Source: Limosilactobacillus reuteri subsp. reuteri (GTDB lineage Bacteria > Bacillota > Bacilli > Lactobacillales > Lactobacillaceae). Taken from it: a stretch of 64,000 bases of DNA. The notes below the pieces were generated by a model, which was not told the origin of the DNA, ran no database searches, and was given only the letters and a program-made list of their open reading frames with translations. Positions 26,592-35,231 of this stretch are shown piece after piece. The stretch covers positions 955,001-1,019,000 of the forward strand of contig NC_009513.1 in the NCBI RefSeq assembly GCF_000016825.1, given 5' to 3'. Position numbers and translations under genes: made by a program. Position 1 is the first letter of the stretch. Each line of letters starts with the position of its first letter.

Positions 26592-26987
26592 TAATTTTGC
26601 AAGTTTTGGGTAATTGAGCACAGCTTATGTTGTGTTAGGAAGGTCCATGCTCGCACAGGCTGCGATGCCTGTAGTGTTTGTGCTCGCTGAAAAAATAAGG
26701 CGGGGCACCATTTTATGGTGACGGCGGAAAAACGGACTAAGGTTTTAACTATGTCTTAGTATTCCTGAAAAGTGCCACAGTGACGATACAATATTGGAAA
26801 CGATATTGGTGGAACGCGGTAAACCCCTCAAGCGGTAAACCCAAACTACGGTAGGGGAGCTTTGGATAGCAAATTGAAGTGATTCCAGGGGAGAGTATTT
26901 CGATACTCTGAGATAGATGATTACCTCGATATAATTATGCCTGATAATTATATTACGACAAAACATGGCCTACAGATACTTGCATAC
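26592..26987 (+). ncRNA. rnpB: RNase P RNA, type B
   Basis: Catalytic RNA of RNase P, which matures tRNA 5-prime ends. Recognised by the conserved blocks GGTCCATGCTCGCAC (near 26641), the P7-P11 segment AAAGTGCCACAGTGACGA (about 26769), GTGGAACGCGGTAAACCCC (about 26810), GATAGATGATTACC, and the 3-prime ACAAAACATGGCCTACAGA. P1 is TGCAAGT (26598-26604) with ACTTGCA (26978-26984). The layout matches the Bacillus type B RNA. Exact ends are estimated from P1. A UUCG-loop terminator follows. Confidence 0.95.
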
Positions 26988-26991
26988 AGGC

Positions 26992-27015
26992 ACCCGAGTT
27001 CGCTCGGGTTTTTTT
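26992..27015 (+). terminator. Terminator of rnpB
   Basis: ACCCGAG / CTCGGGT stem around a stable TTCG loop (26992-26998 with 27003-27009) followed by a run of T. Confidence 0.95.
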
Positions 27016-27280
27016 ATTTTAAAAATCAGAGTATGGTTTTATTGGTTCTTTTTTGTAGAATGCGTTAATAATTACTCGCTTGAAGTAAAAAAGTTAAATG
27101 GTGATAAATTAAATTTTAGAAGTTTAAGATAGATATCACTTAAAATAGCAATAAAATATAAATAATCATTTCATTTTACTGCAAGCGCGCCTATAATGTT
27201 AATGGAGTAAAAAATGAGTTATTTGTGAGTTAACTTATCTCTCGATTAATAAAAATATCAGATAATAAAGTTAGGGAATT
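27016..27280. other. AT-rich spacer between rnpB and nrdI
   Basis: No gene is seen. TATAAT at 27192-27197 may be the -10 of nrdI, about 80 bases before its start; no convincing -35 accompanies it. Confidence 0.4.
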
Positions 27281-27757
27281 ATGGATAATAAGAGAATAAA
27301 AATTGTATATATGTCGTTTTCTGGGAATGTACGATCATTTACCCATCGGCTTCAAGAATACGCAACACAACAGCATCATTTAAATAATGAAAATCCTTTA
27401 ATCGATTTATTGGAGATTTCAGAGGAGACACTTCCGACCGAAAGCGATAGTAAATTTTTTGTTTTACTACCAACATATATGATCGGTGGAAGTAGATTCA
27501 CACCGACGTTAACAGAAATCTTAACAACACCAATGCACGATTATTTGGAAAGTTATGATAATGTTAAACGTTGTGCAGGAATAATTGGCAGCGGGAACTT
27601 AACCTTAGGGAAGATGTATGTAATAACTGCCAAGACATACGCTAAGGAATACGGTTTGCCTTTATTGGATGCATTTGAATCTCGTGGCACCACCCGGGAT
27701 ATTGAACGCATTTACAAAATATTAACTGATAAAGCAAATGAGGATTCATTAATGTAG
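27281..27757 (+). CDS. nrdI: NrdI-like flavodoxin (ribonucleotide reductase assembly)
   Basis: 158-residue flavoprotein of the NrdI family, which delivers the oxidant for dimanganese-tyrosyl radical assembly in class Ib ribonucleotide reductase NrdF. Seen: N-terminal beta strand and FMN loop YMSFSGNVRSFTHRL, the conserved LLPTYMIGG stretch and GIIGSGNLTLGKMYVITAKTYA. nrdE, nrdF and nrdH are not in this window, so the gene stands alone between rnpB and ypsC. RBS TTAGGGAA upstream, terminator downstream. Confidence 0.85.
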   Translation: MDNKRIKIVYMSFSGNVRSFTHRLQEYATQQHHLNNENPLIDLLEISEETLPTESDSKFFVLLPTYMIGGSRFTPTLTEILTTPMHDYLESYDNVKRCAGIIGSGNLTLGKMYVITAKTYAKEYGLPLLDAFESRGTTRDIERIYKILTDKANEDSLM

Positions 27758-27783
27758 TTAGGTTAAAGTCAACTACCATTCAT

Positions 27784-27829
27784 AAACAAAAGAGATTGCA
27801 AATTTTTCGTTTTGCAATCTCTTTTGTTT
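27784..27829 (+). terminator. Terminator after nrdI
   Basis: AACAAAAGAGATTGCAAA pairs with TTTTGCAATCTCTTTTGTT, flanked by T on the right. Confidence 0.93.
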
Positions 27830-27907
27830 CTTCTTGCAGCTTCTTTTCATTTTGAAGCAACATAAGGTAAAATAACTAATAGGAATAAGTCTAAAGGAGA
27901 GTTTAAT

Positions 27908-29104
27908 GTGCAAACATATCAGTTAATTGCTACTGCTGCTGCAGGTATTGAAGCATTAGTAGGAAAAGAACTAAGAGACCTTGGCTATGAAGTCAAAGTA
28001 GAAAATGGTCGGGTGCGTTTTCAAGGGACAATGAAGGATGTTATTCGGACTAATCTCTGGCTACGGACAGCAGACCGAGTAAAGATTGTTGTGGGTGAAT
28101 TCGATGCTCGGTCTTTTGAAGAATTGTTTGATCGTACTGAAAACATCGCATGGGAAGATTTTTTGCCAATTGATGCGAATTTCCCAGTAGAAGGAAAAAG
28201 TCATAACTCACAATTGCATAATGTGCCAAGTGTTCAAGCAATCACTAAAAAGGCGATTGTTCAACGTCTCAGTAATGCATACCATCGGCGGACTCGTTTA
28301 GCCGAAACTGGTGCCACTTACCCGTTAGAAGTAGCGATTAATAAAGACCATGTTCTTCTTACGTTAGATACTAGTGGAGAGGGGCTTTTTAAGCGTGGAT
28401 ATCGTAAAAATAAAGGTGGAGCACCGTTGAAGGAAAATATGGCAGCCGCCTTGGTGATGCTGGCTCACTGGTTTCCAGATAATCCATTTGTCGATCCTGT
28501 ATGCGGTTCGGGAACGATTCCAATCGAAGCCGCATTATACGGTCATAATATTGCGCCGGGCATCAACCGTTCATTTATTAGTGAACAATGGGTTAACTTA
28601 GTTCCAGATGGTTTATCTGATGAAGTTCGGGATGAAGCCGATTCCTTAGCAAATTATGATATCGAATTAGATATCCACGGATATGATATTGACCAAAACA
28701 TGATTGATATTTCTCAAGAAAATTCTCGTGCGGCAGGTTTAACTCATGATATTACGTTTAAGCAATTAGCCGTAAAAGACTGGCAAACAAGCGAAGTTAA
28801 TGGAGTTATCGTTGCTAACCCGCCATATGGTGAACGGCTAAGTGATAAGAAATCAGTTCACGAACTTTACCGGCAGATGGGTGAGTTATATCGTCCATTA
28901 ACCACATGGAGTAAATATATTTTGACGGCTGATATGGAATTTGAAAAGTATTATGGAGCACCCGCTACCAAGCGTCGTAAACTTTATAACGGTGCTTTAC
29001 GAACAGATCTCTACCAATATTGGGGTAAAAAAGATCGCTCCAAGCCCTTAAATAGCAAGGGTTTCAACGAAAATGCTGTTTTAAAAACGTCAAAAGGGGG
29101 ATAA
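27908..29104 (+). CDS. ypsC: THUMP-domain 23S rRNA m2G methyltransferase, YpsC/RlmL-like
   Basis: 398-residue RNA methyltransferase. N-terminal ferredoxin-like and THUMP domains (about 1-160) bind RNA; the C-terminal class I SAM fold has FVDPVCGSGTIPIEAAL (motif I, about 196-212), DIDQNMI and the catalytic NPPYGERL (motif IV, about 303), typical of N2-methylguanine formation. Corresponds to the N-terminal half of E. coli RlmL. GTG start after AAAGGAGAG. Sits downstream of rnpB as in Bacillus. Confidence 0.92.
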   Translation: MQTYQLIATAAAGIEALVGKELRDLGYEVKVENGRVRFQGTMKDVIRTNLWLRTADRVKIVVGEFDARSFEELFDRTENIAWEDFLPIDANFPVEGKSHNSQLHNVPSVQAITKKAIVQRLSNAYHRRTRLAETGATYPLEVAINKDHVLLTLDTSGEGLFKRGYRKNKGGAPLKENMAAALVMLAHWFPDNPFVDPVCGSGTIPIEAALYGHNIAPGINRSFISEQWVNLVPDGLSDEVRDEADSLANYDIELDIHGYDIDQNMIDISQENSRAAGLTHDITFKQLAVKDWQTSEVNGVIVANPPYGERLSDKKSVHELYRQMGELYRPLTTWSKYILTADMEFEKYYGAPATKRRKLYNGALRTDLYQYWGKKDRSKPLNSKGFNENAVLKTSKGG

Positions 29105-29127
29105 AAGGGGGAAATTCTCCCAATAAT

Positions 29128-29173
29128 AAAAGCCTTAGTAGGAGTTACATTGTAACGACCGCTAAGGCTTTTT
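29128..29173 (+). terminator. Terminator after ypsC
   Basis: AAAAGCCTTAG (29128-29138) with CTAAGGCTTTTT (29162-29173) plus an inner GTTACA/TGTAAC hairpin. Confidence 0.85.
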
Positions 29174-29237
29174 CTCTGTTTGGTGGCTGATAGAACACGT
29201 GGATGATATAATTAAGACGATATGCTGTTTTCTAAAA

Positions 29238-29633
29238 TCACTCTATTTTGTGGAGGGCCTGATTTGCTAAATTATGTGCTCCACGATTTTGACTTTCAGG
29301 AATCCACTGGGTAACAACCGTTGGAAAGTGTTGGAGGAGAGGATTTAGTGCTGCTAATTCTTTTTGGTAATGTTTTGTATAATTTTTGCCGATTGCGTCA
29401 CTTAAGATACGACTATCAGTATAAAATAGGATTGTTTCATTATTGCTAAAGTGATCAATTAAATATTTAAATCCAAAGTGAGCTGCAGCAAATTCGCCAT
29501 GGTGATTATCCATTTTTTCCTTATCTACTGGAATTGCAAGCTGAATTTGCTTATGATTGGCAATTATTATTATTCCCAAACCAGTAGGGCCCAGGTTTCC
29601 TTTTGTTGCAGCATCTGTAAAGATTTTGATCAT
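29238..29633 (-). CDS. RNase HI-like protein (RVT_3 type)
   Basis: 131-residue RNase H-fold protein. Three catalytic carboxylates are in place: Asp7 (IFTDAATKGN), Glu about 47 (HHGEFAA) and Asp about 73 (FYTDSRI). The fourth position, Asp in E. coli RNase HI (xCDELA), reads AHNLA here, a His variant seen in RVT_3-type families. Expected to cut RNA in RNA-DNA hybrids, but activity is uncertain. The ATG at 29633 follows AGAGGT; the longer frame to 29789 only adds non-homologous residues overlapping the divergent gene. Confidence 0.8.
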   Translation of the reverse strand: MIKIFTDAATKGNLGPTGLGIIIIANHKQIQLAIPVDKEKMDNHHGEFAAAHFGFKYLIDHFSNNETILFYTDSRILSDAIGKNYTKHYQKELAALNPLLQHFPTVVTQWIPESQNRGAHNLANQALHKIE

Positions 29634-29672
29634 AAAAACTACCTCTTTTCTGAAAGGATGACATTTATAATT

Positions 29673-30065
29673 ATGGAAGAAGAAACTCGTTATTTTTACC
29701 AACCAGACCTTACGGGGACAATTATTAGCTGGTGTTGGACTTTTCTCTTCTTTATTGCCGGTCTCGTAATTTGGCTTGAAATTACTCATTTTCAGTGGCT
29801 CAGCGCGCTCTTTTTTGCAGTTTTTGTAATCCTTGCCTTATTAGAATGGCGGCGACGAACCGTAGTAATCACTCCGACTAAAATGGTGTTTAATCGCTTG
29901 TTACAAAAACAGTACCTCGTTATCCCCATCTCTGATATTCGTCAGCCAGAGTTTACCAAGCATACGGTGACAATTACTGTGAATGGAGAGGTAATGAGTT
30001 TTACCTTTACCACCAAAGCAATTGCACGTTTGAAATTGGCATTGAAACAACAGGGGGTTCAATAA
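29673..30065 (+). CDS. EbsA-like small membrane protein
   Basis: 130-residue protein with a short N-terminus (MEEETRYFYQPDLTGTIISW), two closely spaced transmembrane helices (about 15-35 and 40-60) and a C-terminal beta-rich PH-like domain (RRRTVVITPTKMVFNRLLQKQYLVIPISDI). It resembles EbsA-type proteins of lactobacilli and enterococci, sometimes labelled pore-forming; the function is not established. AAAGGATG lies upstream; ATG 29658 is an alternative start in the same frame. It is followed immediately by lspA. Confidence 0.65.
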   Translation: MEEETRYFYQPDLTGTIISWCWTFLFFIAGLVIWLEITHFQWLSALFFAVFVILALLEWRRRTVVITPTKMVFNRLLQKQYLVIPISDIRQPEFTKHTVTITVNGEVMSFTFTTKAIARLKLALKQQGVQ

Positions 30066-30512
30066 TTGTTACTAGGGATCGCTATTGTAATTATTTTAAT
30101 TTTAACAATTTGTGACCAATTATTAAAATCTTGGGTTGCTTCTTCAATTGTTCTTGGTGGTAGTAAGCAGTTGATTCCTGGTATTATTGAGTTAACTAAT
30201 TTACGAAATTCAGGGGCTGCTTGGAGCATTTTTGAAGGGCAACAAACTTTTTTTACCATTATAACTATTGTTGCGATTATTGTAATTGGTTACTTTATCT
30301 GGCAGTACCGTAAAAATATTCCTATGCTAATTGGCTTATCATTGATTATGGCAGGAACAATTGGCAACTTTATCGATCGGTTAAGACAAGGGTATGTTGT
30401 GGACATGTTTGAAACAACATTTATTAATTTTCCAATTTTTAACATTGCGGATATGTGCTTAACAATTGGCGTAATCTGGCTAATAATTTGCATCTTAAAG
30501 GAGAAAGACTAA
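30066..30512 (+). CDS. lspA: Lipoprotein signal peptidase (signal peptidase II)
   Basis: 148-residue four-helix membrane aspartyl protease that removes signal peptides from diacylated prolipoproteins. Conserved Asp/Asn blocks: ICDQLLKSW, NLRNSGAAWSIFEG, GNFIDRLRQGYVVDM (first catalytic Asp) and FPIFNIADMCLTIG (second catalytic Asp). Starts at a TTG directly after the previous stop codon, with CAGGGGGT as RBS. rluD begins three bases after its stop codon, so the two are coupled. Confidence 0.95.
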   Translation: MLLGIAIVIILILTICDQLLKSWVASSIVLGGSKQLIPGIIELTNLRNSGAAWSIFEGQQTFFTIITIVAIIVIGYFIWQYRKNIPMLIGLSLIMAGTIGNFIDRLRQGYVVDMFETTFINFPIFNIADMCLTIGVIWLIICILKEKD

Positions 30513-30515
30513 CAA

Positions 30516-31427
30516 ATGTCTGAAGAATTAGAATTAACAATTGATGGTGAGATGGTGGGAAGGATTGATAAGCAGCTTGGTCATCACTTTGATCAATTTT
30601 CCCGATCACAAATTCAACATTGGATAGAAGATGGTCACGTCCTTGTTAATGGCAAGCAGGTAAAGCCTAAATATAAGTTGCTTGTAGGTGACCACGTCCA
30701 AATAATTCCAGAAGAACCACAAAAAATTGATTTAGCACCTGAGGATATTCCTCTTGATATTGTATATGAAGATGATGATGTTATTGTCGTTAATAAACCG
30801 CAGGGGATGGTCGTGCATCCAGCACCAGGTCATCCAGATCATACGCTTGTGAATGCTCTTTTATATCATTCACCACTATCAACTATTAACGGAGAATTTC
30901 GGCCAGGAATTGTTCATCGGATTGATAAGGATACCTCAGGACTATTGATGGTAGCCAAAAATGATATGGCGCACCGTTCTTTGACAGCTCAATTAAAGGC
31001 AAAAACTAATAAACGAGAATATGTTGCGCTTGTGCATGGAGTTATAAAAGAAGATAAAGGAACAATTGATGCTCCATTGGGTCGCTCATTAAAAGACCGT
31101 AAGAAACAGGCAGTTGTAGTTGATGGACGTCATGCGGTAACCCATTTTAATGTGTTAGAACGGTTTAAGAATTATACCTTAGTTGCTTGTCAGCTAGAAA
31201 CGGGACGAACCCATCAGATTCGCGTTCATATGAAATATATTGGTCATCCACTGGCAGGAGATCCGTTGTATGGGCCTCGAAAAACACTCGCTGGCAATGG
31301 CCAATATTTACATGCTCGTTTGTTGGGCTTTAAACACCCCCGAACAGGTAAAGAAATGGTTTTTACGGCTCCATTACCAGCTTATTTTGTAAAAATGCTT
31401 GAACATTTACGCAAGACCGACCAATAA
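30516..31427 (+). CDS. rluD: RluD-family 23S rRNA pseudouridine synthase
   Basis: 303-residue enzyme that isomerises uridines to pseudouridine in 23S rRNA. N-terminal S4 domain (about 15-80, SRSQIQHWIEDGHVLVNGKQVKPKYKL), catalytic HRIDKDTSGL with Asp about 138, and the GRTHQIRVHM motif near 238. The lspA-rluD order matches Bacillus lspA-ylyB, where the pyrimidine operon follows; here a degenerate carAB pair follows instead. Confidence 0.93.
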   Translation: MSEELELTIDGEMVGRIDKQLGHHFDQFSRSQIQHWIEDGHVLVNGKQVKPKYKLLVGDHVQIIPEEPQKIDLAPEDIPLDIVYEDDDVIVVNKPQGMVVHPAPGHPDHTLVNALLYHSPLSTINGEFRPGIVHRIDKDTSGLLMVAKNDMAHRSLTAQLKAKTNKREYVALVHGVIKEDKGTIDAPLGRSLKDRKKQAVVVDGRHAVTHFNVLERFKNYTLVACQLETGRTHQIRVHMKYIGHPLAGDPLYGPRKTLAGNGQYLHARLLGFKHPRTGKEMVFTAPLPAYFVKMLEHLRKTDQ

Positions 31428-31503
31428 AATTATTGTGTTTAATTTGGAGAACGTTCATAATAATATTGATCAATTATTAACAAAGTTTTAGGAGAGTGGG
31501 ACA

Positions 31504-32589
31504 GTGACAGCACGATACCTAATATTTGAAGATGGCTCAATTTTCGCTGGCGAAGGTTTTGGTTCACCAGCTGTTACTTTTGGTGAGGTTGTTTTTAATA
31601 CCAGTATGACTGGTTATCAAGAAATCATCACTAATCAGGTTTACAATAACCAAATTGTCGTTTTTACCCAGCCAAATATTGGGAGTTACGGCATTCAACG
31701 TAATATTTATGAATCCATTGTACCGACAATTAAAGGAATTATTGTTCGTTCCCTTGCTGATGCTGGAACTAATGATAACGGACGCCAATTGACTCTTGAT
31801 AAATACCTTCAACAAATGAACATTCCGGGAATCACTAATATTGATACACGGGCAGTAGTTCATAAATTAAGAAAAGCTGGAAAACCATTAAAAGGAAGCA
31901 TTGTTCCAGTTCCGGATGATCACGCTTTTGACCAGCTTCATGCGACTGTTTTAACGAACCAGCAAGTTGCTCAAGTCTCTACTTCTAAACCATATCCTAA
32001 TCCCGGAATTGGGCTAAGCGTTGTTGTGATTGACTTTGGATTAAAGAATGGAATATTGCGGGAATTGAGTCGACGAAAATGTAATATTACTGTCTTACCA
32101 TATACTGCAACGGCTGAAGAAATATTACGATTAGATCCTGATGGGGTTGTACTTTCAAGCGGTCCAGGGAATCCCAATAATGTTCGTAAGTCAGTCCTGG
32201 AAATGATTCGTACTGTCCAAACTAAAGTACCAATGTTTGCTATTGGATTGGGCCATGAATTATTTGGAATCGCCAATGGGGCGGATGTCCAGCAAATTCC
32301 AGTTGAACACCATGGCATGAACCATCCAATTCATGAAATCATTACTGACCACATTGTTTATGCAACCCAGGCAGAAGGCTATCTGATTAATCGTAATTCA
32401 GTTGACCGCTCCCAGCTTTTTATTACGTATGTTGATATGCTTGATAATAGTGTTCAAGGGCTTCGTCATCGTCGTTATCCGGCGTTTTCAGTTCAATTCT
32501 TCCCTGATGGTGCACCGGGCCCTGATGAAACTGATGGCTTATTTGATGAATTCGTCGATACAATGAATAGGAGGGGGGATCGTCATTGA
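31504..32589 (+). CDS. Carbamoyl-phosphate synthase small-subunit paralogue lacking the catalytic triad
   Basis: 361 residues, the usual CarA length, with both domains recognisable: N-terminal small domain (ARYLIFEDGSIFAGEGFG, MTGYQEI) and a C-terminal class I glutamine amidotransferase fold (VVIDFGLKNGILREL, VVLSSGPGNP). The catalytic residues are gone. The nucleophile motif GICLGHQ reads AIGLGHE with Gly248 in place of Cys (GGA codon, 32245-32247); SVQYHPEA reads SVQFFPDG, so His is Phe333 and Glu is Asp335; SQNHGY reads TQAEGY. It cannot hydrolyse glutamine by the known mechanism. GTG start after GGAGAGTGGG. It overlaps the carB-like gene. The frame is open, so selection for some other role is plausible. 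Confidence 0.9.
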   Translation: MTARYLIFEDGSIFAGEGFGSPAVTFGEVVFNTSMTGYQEIITNQVYNNQIVVFTQPNIGSYGIQRNIYESIVPTIKGIIVRSLADAGTNDNGRQLTLDKYLQQMNIPGITNIDTRAVVHKLRKAGKPLKGSIVPVPDDHAFDQLHATVLTNQQVAQVSTSKPYPNPGIGLSVVVIDFGLKNGILRELSRRKCNITVLPYTATAEEILRLDPDGVVLSSGPGNPNNVRKSVLEMIRTVQTKVPMFAIGLGHELFGIANGADVQQIPVEHHGMNHPIHEIITDHIVYATQAEGYLINRNSVDRSQLFITYVDMLDNSVQGLRHRRYPAFSVQFFPDGAPGPDETDGLFDEFVDTMNRRGDRH

Positions 32590-35063
32590 TGGAAAAGTTG
32601 AAATCTGTATTAATTATTGGAGCGGGAGCCAACGATGTTCAGCATGGAGATGAGCTCGACTCTGCTATTTACCAGGTCTCACGCGTTTTTAAACAAATGA
32701 AGATAAAGACTATCTTGGCAGACGATAACCCATTTTCGGTAAGCTTAGAAAACGTTGATCACGGTTGCATTGTCCCATTAAAAGTCGAGAGCCTAGTAGA
32801 TATTATTAATAAGTTTCATCCAGATGCAATCTTGCCTACTTTAGGTAATCGTCGAGCTTTTGAGCTTACCCAAGAATTGCTAGAAAAAGGAATTATTCGT
32901 AAAGAAAATATTCAACTGCTAGGGGTTCCTGAAGCAACTATTCGTCAAATTAATAGTGCTGTTTTGCTTGAACGAACGCTTCGACAAATGGAAGCACCAG
33001 TTAAGAAAATCGTAACGGTTAATAATTATCAGGATGCTTTGGATGAGGCAACTAAACTAGGGTATCCAGTTATTATCAGGTCAGTATTACCTAAGAGTAG
33101 CAGTACGCGTAAAATTGTGCATGATCGAAGTGAATTGGCAGATGCAGTAAAGGTTTGCTTGAGCCAGTCGCGGGCAGAACAAGTAGTAGTTCAGCAAAGT
33201 CTTGCCGGCTATAAGGAAATTGAAGTCGTCGTTCAACGTGATAGTTCTGGAACAATGATGATGTTGTCAATGATTGAGGATATGGACCCAATCGGTATCC
33301 ATGCTGGTGATTCAATTGCCTTCAATCCTGTCCAGACACTTCGCGATCGACAGATTCAGGATATTCGAGATACGGCTTTTGCTATTACCCGCAAATTAAG
33401 AATTGTCGGCACGAACCATATTCAGTTTGCCCTTGATACAAACAGTGATCGTTTTTATGTCATTAAGAGCAGTCCATACTTTGATCGAATTACAGCGTTT
33501 GTATCGCAGTCGACTGGTTATCCAATTGCCCAAGTAACAGCACAATTATATGCAGGAAAGCATCTGCGGGACATTGATCTTGGTGAAAATTATGTTCATC
33601 ATGCGGCTCTTATCGAACCAACAATGGATCATATTGCTGCACGGGTTCCAATATGGGGATTCAACGATTTACCAAAAGCTAGTCGTTTACTTGGAACAGA
33701 AAAGCGGTCGGTGGGGACGGTTTTTGGTATCGGCCGAAGTACTATTGAAGCACTTTTTAAAGCTATTGAATCCCGTTATCACGAGCCAGCTGACTTTCAT
33801 CTTGCCGCTCAAAAGCAATTGACTGATGACCAATTAATCGCCAAAATTGTCCACCCCGAAGCAGGCCGACTTTTTGTATTAATTGAAGCAATGCAGAGAG
33901 GGTACTCAGTTAATGAATTAGCAGAGATGACAAAGATTGATCCGTTTTATTTTGAACAGATTAATAAAATGCGGTTGTTGATTCGTGAAATTGCTGATCA
34001 TCCAAATAAAGAGCCGGTTTTGCAAAAAGCTAAGAGTTACGGCTTGAGTAACCAGCTTATTGCAAGACTGTGGAATACTACCCCTGAACAAGTTTATCAG
34101 ATGAGTATAGACCACCAATTATTGACAAAGTATAAAGAAATCGAACCATCAGCTGGGGAGTTTGATCAGCATACTAATAGTTTTTACTCTGCTTACGAAG
34201 AAGAAAATGAAATTAGTCGAACTTCTCAACCAAGCGCTCTGGTGATTGGGACAGGGGGCTTACGATTAGGATTAAGTAATTCCGGTGATTACTTTGTTGC
34301 TATGATGTTAAAAGAACTTCATAATGAAGGCTTTAATAATGTTGTGGTAAATTCAAACCCTAGTTCCGTCACTTTTGATCCAGAGTTAGCTGAAAAACGT
34401 TATGTTGAACCGGCAACAATTGAAAATATCTTGCAAATATTACGGATAGAGCAACCCCAGTATTTGTTTATTCCCACTAGTTATGATAAGTTACTAAAAT
34501 CGTTGCAGAATTATGATCTGGATGTAAAAATTGTTATAATTCCAGATGAATTGCCAACTACTGCTGCTAGTAGCGATAGGCAACGTTACTCCTTCAATTA
34601 TGTCTATGATGGCAATTATGCTTATCCATTAGGAACAATGACTGATCTTTTTTCACCAATTGCGTTAAACTATCAATCCACCGCTTTACGCTACCCGGCT
34701 GATCTTCCTTCATCAACTTACCAAAATCTTAATGACCAGGCTAGTATTGCTGTATTAAAGATGGAACAGCCAGGGTTATACCAAGTGATTTTTGAAGAGA
34801 ATGATGGTGAATTTAATTTAATGAAAGTTCAACCATTATCATTACCAGAAGTATCCTTTTTATCAAAAGCACTTCATATTAGCTTACCAGGAATTTTTAC
34901 TCAATTATTCACTGGTAAATTCGATAAAATGCTGGAGCCCAAACCGGTATCAGGGATTGTTAATTATCGTGCAACTTTCCCATTTAAGGCATTGCGAGTT
35001 AAGGGTGGAATCCCTGCCCGTAATCGAGTCATTGGTGCGCAGATGCAATTTTTAGGAGAATAA
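32589..35063 (+). CDS. Degenerate carbamoyl-phosphate synthase large-subunit paralogue
   Basis: 824 residues instead of about 1060. The first half keeps the CarB order (pre-ATP-grasp, ATP-grasp with QQSLAGYKEIEV and DPIGIHAGDSIAFNPVQTL), but the Mg-ATP motif EVNPRVSRSSA reads KSSPYFDRITA, so the metal-binding Glu and Asn are Lys293 and Ser295, and GGQTALN is replaced by TLGNRRAFE. The oligomerisation region follows, then a second pre-ATP-grasp domain (VIGTGGLRLGLSNSGDY). The second ATP-grasp is mostly missing, with only a tail-like FPF...RVIGAQMQFLGE, and there is no MGS-like allosteric domain. Carbamoyl phosphate synthesis is very unlikely. ATG at 32589 (TTG at 32586 is possible), overlapping the carA-like stop. 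Confidence 0.88.
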   Translation: MEKLKSVLIIGAGANDVQHGDELDSAIYQVSRVFKQMKIKTILADDNPFSVSLENVDHGCIVPLKVESLVDIINKFHPDAILPTLGNRRAFELTQELLEKGIIRKENIQLLGVPEATIRQINSAVLLERTLRQMEAPVKKIVTVNNYQDALDEATKLGYPVIIRSVLPKSSSTRKIVHDRSELADAVKVCLSQSRAEQVVVQQSLAGYKEIEVVVQRDSSGTMMMLSMIEDMDPIGIHAGDSIAFNPVQTLRDRQIQDIRDTAFAITRKLRIVGTNHIQFALDTNSDRFYVIKSSPYFDRITAFVSQSTGYPIAQVTAQLYAGKHLRDIDLGENYVHHAALIEPTMDHIAARVPIWGFNDLPKASRLLGTEKRSVGTVFGIGRSTIEALFKAIESRYHEPADFHLAAQKQLTDDQLIAKIVHPEAGRLFVLIEAMQRGYSVNELAEMTKIDPFYFEQINKMRLLIREIADHPNKEPVLQKAKSYGLSNQLIARLWNTTPEQVYQMSIDHQLLTKYKEIEPSAGEFDQHTNSFYSAYEEENEISRTSQPSALVIGTGGLRLGLSNSGDYFVAMMLKELHNEGFNNVVVNSNPSSVTFDPELAEKRYVEPATIENILQILRIEQPQYLFIPTSYDKLLKSLQNYDLDVKIVIIPDELPTTAASSDRQRYSFNYVYDGNYAYPLGTMTDLFSPIALNYQSTALRYPADLPSSTYQNLNDQASIAVLKMEQPGLYQVIFEENDGEFNLMKVQPLSLPEVSFLSKALHISLPGIFTQLFTGKFDKMLEPKPVSGIVNYRATFPFKALRVKGGIPARNRVIGAQMQFLGE

Positions 35064-35077
35064 TTTAGAGATATAAA

Positions 35078-35228
35078 GGGAGCGAGACAGAAGTCACTTG
35101 TGACTTCGTTTTCGAGCCCCCGCAAGCAACAATAGGCCTCTAACGTTCGGTTTTGCCGGACGTTAGAGGCCATTGTTGTACTGCGTATTTGCTTTTTATG
35201 AAAGTAACTTAACTTATGTCACAGTCCC
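35078..35228 (+). repeat. 151-bp structured palindromic repeat, copy A
   Basis: Starts GGGAGCGAGACAG and ends TGTCACAGTCCC; the two ends form an imperfect terminal inverted repeat of about 19 bases. Inside are an AAGTCAC/GTGACTT hairpin and a central stem GGCCTCTAACGT (35135-35146) with ACGTTAGAGGCC (35160-35171), extended by AACAAT/ATTGTT. A T run follows the right end, so it may also terminate transcription between the convergent carB-like and rqcH genes. A second copy on the other strand is at 45500-45651. Confidence 0.85.
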
Positions 35229-35231
35229 TTT

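Noticed and set aside
26745-26966. Open frame on the minus strand
   Set aside because: Lies within the RNase P RNA gene.
34964-35173. Open frame on the minus strand sharing the peptide RTLEAYCCLRGLENEV with a frame at 45556-45741
   Set aside because: Both lie inside the two copies of the 151-bp repeat; the shared peptide reflects the DNA repeat and there is no RBS or homologous protein.
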